Shown piece by piece: positions 45,027 through 52,231 of a stretch of DNA of 64,000 nucleotides. The notes beneath the pieces are model-generated. The model was not told where the DNA came from. It saw only the letters and a list, made by a program, of their open reading frames with translations, and did not search any database. The DNA lies in the NCBI RefSeq assembly GCF_001660705.2, contig NZ_LYBV02000030.1:124001-188000 (forward strand). The letters run 5' to 3'. Source of the DNA: Saccharicrinis aurantiacus. Its GTDB lineage: Bacteria; Bacteroidota; Bacteroidia; Bacteroidales; Marinilabiliaceae. Every line of letters begins with the position of its first letter. The first letter of the stretch is position 1. The translations under genes were made by a program, and so were the position numbers.

Positions 45027-46232
45027 TTATTCAAAAACCTCAAGCCAGGCTCCAAACATTGCATTATCAGCAGGAGGAGTTAGAGCTTTAAAGCCTGAAG
45101 ATATTTTTCCGCCACTTATTTTAAGTGGCTTTTTTTTGCTCTCACTTCTAGTAAACTCATTCCATTCACCTGCCTTAAATGAGTCAATTTTCCATTCTCC
45201 TTTGCTATTAGGTGCCACATAATTGGGGAGCATAATGTTCACATTCCCCATATTATACCTCCAATTGATATCAAGACAAGGGTGAATCTTTAATTGCTTG
45301 TTTTCACCTCTATAAATAATGCCATCTACCCCTAAGTACCCTTCGTAATGTTTATTTGGGCTGATGCTCGAAATGGCTTGAATTAAAGCTCCTGATGTTT
45401 CTTGAATAACCTCTTCATTAAAGAAGTTGCTGATTTCATTCTCCTTATGAGGCCAGTTAATAATGCCTCCTGTAAAGTGACCTTTATAATCATTGTTAAA
45501 ATGTGAAATGCCTAAAAAATCAATTTCCCTATTTTTATTAAGTTTAAGTTGGTATGAAAAATCCTTAACCTTATTTAGCAACGGTTCTATACAAACAAAA
45601 CCTTGTTGTTTTATTGCTCCAGATACCCATTCTAAATTTAAGGGTCTGTTATTTTGTAAGTCCACAATGTGTATACCTCTTCCACTTGAGCTCCAGGGCA
45701 TTTTTATTACTGCTTTCTTATTGATAGTAAGCCATTCTTTAACCTTTTCAATTGAATTTAGACTTATTGCTGGTTTCGATATTTTAATAGATGAATTATT
45801 AATGTTGTTAAAAATATATTTCTGAACCTTATTGCACGATTCTCGGCTGAAGAAAAGTTTGTTAGTGTTATTCCATTTGTGGTTAGGAGATGTTTTAAAC
45901 GCATCACTAGCTAAGAGTTTTAAGTTTCTTAGTAGGTGATGGCTGGCAGGATTCCAGCTCCATGGTTTCAGATAGTTTATGTCATCAGCCTTAAGAGCTT
46001 CTTTAATGCTTAAGTAATTTGTTTTTGGTAGACCAAGCGTTTGCCATTCCTTTAAAAATGAATCATAGGGTTTGTTATCACATAAAATTATATCATGGTC
46101 ATTTGCAAAGTATGTAGGCATAAATGCTAAATCGCGTTCAAAAATTCGAAGCATTTTAGGGGCCATGTAACTATGATTGCCATTTGCAATAGCCATTTCT
46201 CCAGTAGGGTTGAATAAATATATGTCTGCCAT
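45027..46232 (-). CDS. ATP-grasp-like protein of unknown substrate
   Basis: 401 residues. Features of the ATP-grasp fold are seen: KAVIKMPWSSSGRGI (phosphate-binding loop), FVCIEPLL, the YEGYLGVDGIIYR strand and HPCLDINWRYNMG near the C-terminus, where Asp and Asn bind magnesium. The N-terminal domain (MADIYLFNPTGEMAIANG) is not a known pre-ATP-grasp type to me. It probably ligates a carboxylate to an amine, or is a degenerate relative. The last 100 bases contain a plus-strand terminator for the neighbouring gene. Confidence 0.5.
   Translation of the reverse strand: MADIYLFNPTGEMAIANGNHSYMAPKMLRIFERDLAFMPTYFANDHDIILCDNKPYDSFLKEWQTLGLPKTNYLSIKEALKADDINYLKPWSWNPASHHLLRNLKLLASDAFKTSPNHKWNNTNKLFFSRESCNKVQKYIFNNINNSSIKISKPAISLNSIEKVKEWLTINKKAVIKMPWSSSGRGIHIVDLQNNRPLNLEWVSGAIKQQGFVCIEPLLNKVKDFSYQLKLNKNREIDFLGISHFNNDYKGHFTGGIINWPHKENEISNFFNEEVIQETSGALIQAISSISPNKHYEGYLGVDGIIYRGENKQLKIHPCLDINWRYNMGNVNIMLPNYVAPNSKGEWKIDSFKAGEWNEFTRSESKKKPLKISGGKISSGFKALTPPADNAMFGAWLEVFE
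45111..45137 (+). terminator. Plus-strand terminator embedded in the convergent coding region
   Basis: gccactta (45111-45118) and taagtggc (45122-45129) form an 8-bp stem with a 3-base loop, followed by eight T residues. It lies 91 bases past the stop of the barrel gene and inside the coding sequence of the ATP-grasp-like gene, where it encodes a Lys-Lys-Lys-containing stretch. Confidence 0.85.
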
Positions 46233-46775
46233 CGATACTTGATCGTAATTAAATGAAGTGGCAAATGTAATAAATATGCTTGATGACTTTCGTTTTTTAA
46301 AGGGTATATGAATGTTACTTAAACATAGGTAGGTGGCTTCTTAAATAATTCAGTGTGGTTATTAGTTGGTGTCTTTATGATTTTCGTTGTTCTAGTTCCT
46401 TTTCTCATGTAGTTTACTGAAGTACACTAAACACCTTCCATAACACATTAGGGTAGATGATGTAGTATAGTTTAACTGTCCATCAATGCCATTCATCGAA
46501 GCATAAAGTGCCCTTAACGAGAATGACAATTTAGATGAATGATATGATATATTTTTGAATTGTAATTAACGAAACACCAACAAATTATTGTTTGGACTCT
46601 AAGGATACAAATTAGCGCTAGTAGTATCTAAACAACAGTCTTAAAGATGTCATTAACCATTGGACGTTATTTTTTGATAATTAATCAATCGTTTTTGGTA
46701 GTTGATAAATAAAAGGCACTGATATACAGTAGGTAACAGGCCTAATTATTAAATTTATATTAAATCTTAGGAATT
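46233..46775. other. 543-base divergent gap before the polysaccharide locus
   Basis: AT-rich, no coding potential, no clear repeat. Likely holds the promoters of the ATP-grasp-like gene and of the synthase operon, but I see no box matching TTTG-N20-TAnnTTTG well. Confidence 0.3.
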
Positions 46776-47153
46776 ATGAAATTACCAAATATACATATAA
46801 TCACGGAAGACACTATATTTTCATCAATCATTTATCGCTTGTTGTTAAATCGATTTGGAAAGATAAATTTTACGCAGAGTCATAATCTTTTTGAGCTTAA
46901 ATCAAACTCATCAGGTAAAGTATATGATGCAGTATTGTTAGATAACTTTATTGCTGGTACTTCACAGTTTGAACTTTTAGCGTATCTGCGCAATAATAAA
47001 GAAATTTGTGCACCAATATTATATTTCACTAATAATACTCTTGATGAAAACGGAGCACTTGCTGCAGGAGCTACTAAAGTGATTAATAAGCCTTTTGTTC
47101 CAGATGGTTTAGTTGATCAAATACAATTTTTTACTACTTTAGTAAATGAATGA
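46776..47153 (+). CDS. Receiver-domain protein heading the polysaccharide operon
   Basis: 125 residues of receiver-like sequence: Glu11/Asp12, phospho-acceptor Asp56 in LLDNFIAG, and Lys105 in NKPF. No output domain. Its stop overlaps the ATG of the TPR/YaiO gene (ATGA), so it is translationally coupled to the export gene. It may tune synthesis or export by protein contact. The kinase is not in the window. Confidence 0.8.
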   Translation: MKLPNIHIITEDTIFSSIIYRLLLNRFGKINFTQSHNLFELKSNSSGKVYDAVLLDNFIAGTSQFELLAYLRNNKEICAPILYFTNNTLDENGALAAGATKVINKPFVPDGLVDQIQFFTTLVNE

Positions 47154-48391
47154 GAAAAAATTGTAAAAATATAAGCTTATTAATACTGTTATTTTGGATT
47201 ACATTAAACTGTAATGCGCAAGTAAATATTGATTCTTTATTCAATGTTGCTATAAATCATGCAAGAGTTAGTGAATACACAGATGCTATTGCAAAAGCAC
47301 AACAAACCCTCACTTTAGATTCTTCCAGAGGTGATGTACGACTGTTTATTGCAAATGTATATGCTTGGCAAGGTGAGTTTGATAAATCTAAAAAACAGAT
47401 TACAAAGGTATATAATAACGATCCTAAAACATCAAATCTATATGATTCGTGGTTAAATGTGTTATTGTGGAATAGCGAATATTCTGAATTGTTGAAAACA
47501 ATTAAAATAGCAGAGAAAAACGAATATGATAATCAGCATAACCTAACAATGAAAGAAGCTCTGGCTTATAAGGGCTTAAAACAATATTCCGCCGGAATAC
47601 GTAGTATAATTCAACAGCCCAATTTATTAGATTCAGCCGATGTAAGTGATTTATATAACTATCTAATGAATTTAGATAAATCTAATGTTGTTTCGTTTTA
47701 TTATCGATTAGAGATGTTTGATCAAGAATCGATTGATCCGCAGCATCTAGGTTATGTAGATTATGGATTGAGAAATAGTAAGGATATCTGGATAGTTCGT
47801 TTAAATTATGCCAATCGATTTGATTTACAAGATTATCAACCTGAAGTTGATTGGTATCATAACTTCTCCAACGGTAACTATTTTTACGCCAACTACGGTT
47901 TTGGTTTCAATAATAACTTATTTTCAAAACATAAATTAGGTTTTGAATACTACATGCCTTTCGGAAGAGGTTATGAGGCGAGTTTAGGTGCGCGATATCT
48001 TAATTTTCCGAGTAGTGATGCTATCGTTTTTACTGCCTCCATGGCAAAATATATCTCTAATTGGTGGATTAGCGCAAGACCTTATGTCGCCTTAAAAGAT
48101 GGAGGTTATAACTTTATGGGTATACTCAATGCACGTATGTACGGACGCAATCCTATAAGTTATTGGGGTACAGAGCTTGGTTATGGCAATTCACCTGACG
48201 ATTTGTATTTTTATGTAATAGGAAAAAATAATGAATGGCATAATGTTTATAGATTTAGCTTACAGAGAAATACGGCAATTGGAAAAACCAACGAATTAAG
48301 GTTGTCGATAGGTTACGGTCATGAAGAGATTAGAAAAGATTATTATCGAGATAGGTTTATTTTTGATATTCTTTTTAAACATAGGTTTTGA
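47150..48391 (+). CDS. TPR plus YaiO-type outer-membrane beta-barrel, likely polysaccharide exporter
   Basis: 413 residues. A short signal segment (SLLILLFWITLNCNA), TPR-like helices to about residue 165 (YTDAIAKAQQTLTLDSSRGDVRLFIANVYAWQGEFDKSKKQ), then a YaiO-like barrel with many aromatic strands (NANRFDLQDYQPEVDWYHNFSNGNYFYANYGFGF) ending in FKHRF. TPR plus barrel is the layout of outer-membrane exporters such as PgaA and BcsC, and YaiO sits beside a GT2 gene in E. coli. It is predicted to pass the polymer across the outer membrane; inferred. Confidence 0.75.
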   Translation: MRKNCKNISLLILLFWITLNCNAQVNIDSLFNVAINHARVSEYTDAIAKAQQTLTLDSSRGDVRLFIANVYAWQGEFDKSKKQITKVYNNDPKTSNLYDSWLNVLLWNSEYSELLKTIKIAEKNEYDNQHNLTMKEALAYKGLKQYSAGIRSIIQQPNLLDSADVSDLYNYLMNLDKSNVVSFYYRLEMFDQESIDPQHLGYVDYGLRNSKDIWIVRLNYANRFDLQDYQPEVDWYHNFSNGNYFYANYGFGFNNNLFSKHKLGFEYYMPFGRGYEASLGARYLNFPSSDAIVFTASMAKYISNWWISARPYVALKDGGYNFMGILNARMYGRNPISYWGTELGYGNSPDDLYFYVIGKNNEWHNVYRFSLQRNTAIGKTNELRLSIGYGHEEIRKDYYRDRFIFDILFKHRF

Positions 48392-48393
48392 TT

Positions 48394-49626
48394 ATGCGAC
48401 AGATATATTCATTACATATACTACATTATATAAAGTGGATTATTCGGGTGGTTCTTTTACTAATTCCTTTTGTGATACTGTACTTATTATTCTTGCCAAG
48501 TATTACTATAAACGGAGCGCAATATATTAATCCTTTTATCCATCTTGAATGGTGGACTATTTTAGTAGGCTATTTTATTTTTATATGTGCAGGCGGAGTA
48601 TTGGGCTTTGTTCTAATGAGTAGTTATATTACCTACAAAAGAGCTAGGGTGGCTAACCTTTTACCTCGATTAACAAGCTTATATGTAAATGTAATTGTAG
48701 AATATTTATACGCTGATAAATATAAAACCAAGGCAGAGCGCGATGGATTACGAAAAACAATGAAGCGCTTTGGGAATCAGAAGATGAGGGTAGAGGCCTT
48801 TTTTTTGTCTATTGCCAAGGTACAAGAAATGGTTGCTGAAAACCATAGTGAAGAATTTAAGCAATTAATAAAGGAAATTAATATTGAAAAATATATAGAT
48901 CAATTCTTGTATTCTTATCACTTAAGTGATAGGATTTTGGCAATGCGTTTCATCTCCTATTTAAGGATAAAGGAACAGCGTTATATAGATTGCTTATTTA
49001 AATATTCAAAATCTAATAATTTTGCATTAAGAAGCGATGCTTATGCAGCTTTGATACGAATGGTGGAGGGCGACAATAAGTTAGCTGAGTTTGTTGGTAC
49101 ATCTCACGATCTTTCTCTCTTAGATATCAATTTTATTGTAAGCGCGGTAATTAAAAATTTTAAGATGAATATTGATTATCACGACTTCTTAGCATCTCCT
49201 ATTAAGAGGAAAATCATTGTAGGGTTAATCTTATCAAAATATAGATATCGTAAGAGTAGAAAAAGTTTAATCTTAATCTTGAATTTTATAGGCAATGAGG
49301 ATTATACGATTAATTATTTAGCATGGGATGCATTTTTGAATCTAGTACCAAAAGATGAAGCTGCTGATATTATTGTAGATCGTTTTTTTCAAGAAAATGA
49401 CCGAATACAACTAATGATTCTGAAAAGTTCGTACGGTATCTATAATAATAGACTCTACGACTTACTTGAGAAAGCCATTGTTAAAGGGTGTTTACAGGTT
49501 AAGTTAGAATCGATGCGAATATTATTTAAAGAAAGATTTGATAGGATTAGTAAATTTTATAAGAGCGAGGACTCTGATATTAAGGTGGTTTTAAGAGAAG
49601 TTGCAGATATACACATAGGCGTTTAA
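48394..49626 (+). CDS. Membrane protein with HEAT-like repeats
   Basis: About 410 residues from the ATG at 48394 (a TTG at 48388 is also in frame). Two N-terminal membrane helices (about 15-38 and 50-75) are followed by a long all-helical cytoplasmic part resembling HEAT/ARM repeats (YADKYKTKAERDGLRKTMKR, then RYIDCLFKYSKSNNFALRSDAYAALIR). No enzyme motif seen. It lies between the exporter and the synthase genes, 2 bases before the latter, so it is probably a scaffold or regulator of the synthase. Confidence 0.65.
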   Translation: MRQIYSLHILHYIKWIIRVVLLLIPFVILYLLFLPSITINGAQYINPFIHLEWWTILVGYFIFICAGGVLGFVLMSSYITYKRARVANLLPRLTSLYVNVIVEYLYADKYKTKAERDGLRKTMKRFGNQKMRVEAFFLSIAKVQEMVAENHSEEFKQLIKEINIEKYIDQFLYSYHLSDRILAMRFISYLRIKEQRYIDCLFKYSKSNNFALRSDAYAALIRMVEGDNKLAEFVGTSHDLSLLDINFIVSAVIKNFKMNIDYHDFLASPIKRKIIVGLILSKYRYRKSRKSLILILNFIGNEDYTINYLAWDAFLNLVPKDEAADIIVDRFFQENDRIQLMILKSSYGIYNNRLYDLLEKAIVKGCLQVKLESMRILFKERFDRISKFYKSEDSDIKVVLREVADIHIGV

Positions 49627-49628
49627 TT

Positions 49629-51062
49629 ATGGAATGGATCGAATATCTACATAAAGGATTTAATGTTTTTTTCTTCATTTATGGGTCGCTGTTATTCATA
49701 TCCTATTTGCTCATTGGTGTTATATCCAGTATTGAGTTAAGGTTTTATACTCGCAGAAATAAATATTTTGACTTCACCAAGATAGCTACGTTTAAGGTTT
49801 TACCATCAATCTCCATTATTGCCCCTTGTTATAATGAAGAAATGAGTATTGTTGACAATATAAGGAGTCTCCTTTCATTACATTATAATAGTCTTGAAGT
49901 TATTGTAGTGAATGATGGTAGTACTGATGATAGTTTGAAATTAGTTATTCAAGAATATCAATTAGTTAAAATAAATTATGCTTATGAACACGTTATAAAA
50001 ACAGCTAATGTTCGAGGTGTATATAAATCGACAAACCCTAGTTATAGTAATCTAATTGTAGTTGATAAAGAGAATAATGGGAAGGGGGACGCCCTAAATG
50101 CCGGAGTTAATATTTCTCGCTCCAATTTATTTTTGGGTATCGATGTTGATTGCATTATAGAACCCGATGCTCTATATCGTATGGTTAAACCCTTTCTTGA
50201 GGAGTATGGAATGAAAAAGGTAATAGCCTCAGGCGGGGTTATACGCGTGGCTAATTCTTGTACAGTTGAGAATGGACAACTTACGAAAGTTGTTTTTCCT
50301 AAGAATATATGGGCACAATTTCAGATTCTAGAGTATTTTAGAGCGTTTATTTTGAGCAGAATGGCTTGGAGTAGAATTAATGGTTTATTAATTATTTCTG
50401 GCGCTTTTGGCTTATTTGATAAGGATTTGGTGCAAAAAGTGGGCGGCTATGATACAAGTACTGTTGGTGAAGATTTAGAATTAGTAATACGTATGCGAAA
50501 ATATATGCATGAGGTAGAAAAAGTTCCCTATCGAATTGCTTTTATCCCGGATCCGCTTTGTTGGACTGAAGTTCCCGATAGCCTGGGTGTTCTATATCGT
50601 CAAAGAAATAGGTGGACCAGAGGGTTGATAGATTCTTTATCAAAACACCGTAAAATGTTTGGTAATCCTAAATATGGCAGAGTAGGTTTAATTGCATTCC
50701 CATTTTGGGTAATGTTTGAATGGTTAGGTCCGGTTTTTGAGTTTATTGGTATTACTTACTTTATCATTATGTCTGCTTTGGGACGTATTAATTTAAAGTT
50801 TGTGTTATTATATACGATTTTCGTTCTCGCATTTTCGGTCCTTTATTCTGCATTTTCTGTATTTTCTGAGAAATATCTATATGATAGATATAAGGGTGTA
50901 AGTTTTATGTTTAAAATATTTCTAATATCAATACTAGAAATCTTAATATATCATCCACTAAATGTAATTTTTGCTTTAGCAGGGAATTTCGACTTTTTTA
51001 TTAGAGGAAAAAGAAAGGGTTGGGGTAAAATGAGTCGTAAAGGATTTAAAAGCGATACTTGA
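49629..51062 (+). CDS. Processive family-2 glycosyltransferase (polysaccharide synthase)
   Basis: 477 residues. Membrane helix near 14-34, a GT-A domain with Asp96 in VNDGST, DxD-type Asp172/Asp174 in GIDVDC, Glu-Asp 281-282 in TVGEDLE and QRNRW at 325-329, the pattern of processive synthases (BcsA, PgaC, HasA type). Three or four C-terminal membrane helices (about 350-375, 385-410, 425-450) form the translocation channel. There is no PilZ domain, so no direct c-di-GMP site. The polymer is unknown. It makes and extrudes a chain through the inner membrane. Confidence 0.9.
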   Translation: MEWIEYLHKGFNVFFFIYGSLLFISYLLIGVISSIELRFYTRRNKYFDFTKIATFKVLPSISIIAPCYNEEMSIVDNIRSLLSLHYNSLEVIVVNDGSTDDSLKLVIQEYQLVKINYAYEHVIKTANVRGVYKSTNPSYSNLIVVDKENNGKGDALNAGVNISRSNLFLGIDVDCIIEPDALYRMVKPFLEEYGMKKVIASGGVIRVANSCTVENGQLTKVVFPKNIWAQFQILEYFRAFILSRMAWSRINGLLIISGAFGLFDKDLVQKVGGYDTSTVGEDLELVIRMRKYMHEVEKVPYRIAFIPDPLCWTEVPDSLGVLYRQRNRWTRGLIDSLSKHRKMFGNPKYGRVGLIAFPFWVMFEWLGPVFEFIGITYFIIMSALGRINLKFVLLYTIFVLAFSVLYSAFSVFSEKYLYDRYKGVSFMFKIFLISILEILIYHPLNVIFALAGNFDFFIRGKRKGWGKMSRKGFKSDT

Positions 51063-51064
51063 AG

Positions 51065-51472
51065 ATGGAATTACAACAAAATAATATTAGCGGAAGAGTA
51101 GAGATGATTCTAGACCTATTATGTGCCCAAGACCGTAAGTTTAAGGATGTAATAAGTACTAGTAATTCAATGTCTGAAGAGTTTGTTGATGTAGAATTTC
51201 TTTTAGATGTACTCACAGAGTATGTGAGTGTTTTTGAATTCGAAGAAAATGTTATGCACGAAGTTGCTTATACAAATGAGGATTTACATAAAGAGCATCA
51301 TCAATATTTTCATCAAAAGTTAAAACAATTTCAACAAGAGTATAGAATGCGTAATACCACCATCATTCCTCGAATAATTATTTTCATGAAAAAATGGTTG
51401 GTGTCGCATATTGTGATTGAGCATGATGAGCTATTAAAAGAGGTACGTGCATTTAATTTTGATAAAAATTGA
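51065..51472 (+). CDS. Degenerate hemerythrin-like protein
   Basis: About 135 residues from the ATG at 51065. A four-helix pattern like bacteriohemerythrin: FEFEENVMHEVAYTNEDLHKEHHQYFHQKL and FMKKWLVSHIVIEHDELL. The HxxxH of helix 3 is present (LHKEHH), and HI...D-like residues are in helix 4, but the helix-1 His and the His before the EE pair are missing, and the helix-4 Asp is one position off. Oxygen binding as in true hemerythrins is doubtful; sensor or structural use is possible. It overlaps the synthase gene's end region by position (stop 51062, start 51065). Confidence 0.45.
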   Translation: MELQQNNISGRVEMILDLLCAQDRKFKDVISTSNSMSEEFVDVEFLLDVLTEYVSVFEFEENVMHEVAYTNEDLHKEHHQYFHQKLKQFQQEYRMRNTTIIPRIIIFMKKWLVSHIVIEHDELLKEVRAFNFDKN

Positions 51473-51502
51473 ACTAGTTCGTAGATTATTAAAATTGACT
51501 TT

Positions 51503-52216
51503 ATGATTCTAAGGCTTCTGTTGTTTTATGTTTCATGTATGCTTTTTACCGAAGCTAAAAGTCAGTGCTATATAGCTGAGGATGGTTTGATAAGATTCAG
51601 CAATTTTTTGTGGGTTGAGAAGGTGACTAGTATAAAGGTTGGGCCTGGACCTAATTATTTTGGTTTGCACAAGAAAAATGTTTTTGTAGATCGATTAGGA
51701 AACCTTCACCTAAGTTTAAAAAAGAAACAAACACATTGGTCGTGTGCAGAAGTGATTACAGATTCTATATTGAAAGAAGGGGTTTACGAGCTTAGTTTCT
51801 ACTGTAATAATACTATGCCGAATAATGTTGTGTTTGGCTTATTTTTATATGATACGGAAAATCCACCATCCTATAATGAAATTGATTTTGAGTTATCTAA
51901 ATGGAATGTACCTGAGGGGTTAAATGCTCAGCATGTAGTACACTCTAATAAAGACTTTATTGTTAATAGATTCGATTTGCCCAAGGTGCAAGATGAAACG
52001 AAGCACATTTTTAAGGTGTACTCTGATAGTATTTTCATAAGTAGTTATGCTACTAACCCTCTCAATTTGCTTCAGAATAGTGTTTTTAGAAGGCCAAAAG
52101 CCTTTAATCTAAAGCAAGCTAAGTTCAGGATGAATCTTTGGTTGATTAAATCTCCTGTTGAAGAACAAGAACCATTTGAGGTAGTTATAACCTCATTTAA
52201 TTATAGGGCATTTTAG
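51503..52216 (+). CDS. Secreted GH16-like beta-jelly-roll protein
   Basis: 237 residues. Signal peptide MILRLLLFYVSCMLFTEAKSQ. Residues 126-130 read EIDFE, the ExDxE catalytic signature of family GH16 (laminarinases, lichenases), in a strand context (NPPSYNEIDFELSKW). Overall length and strand-rich sequence fit the family's jelly roll. It probably trims or crosslinks the polymer made by the operon; activity unproven. It is 30 bases after the hemerythrin-like gene, likely the last gene of the operon. Confidence 0.6.
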   Translation: MILRLLLFYVSCMLFTEAKSQCYIAEDGLIRFSNFLWVEKVTSIKVGPGPNYFGLHKKNVFVDRLGNLHLSLKKKQTHWSCAEVITDSILKEGVYELSFYCNNTMPNNVVFGLFLYDTENPPSYNEIDFELSKWNVPEGLNAQHVVHSNKDFIVNRFDLPKVQDETKHIFKVYSDSIFISSYATNPLNLLQNSVFRRPKAFNLKQAKFRMNLWLIKSPVEEQEPFEVVITSFNYRAF

Positions 52217-52231
52217 TTACTTAAATCTGTT

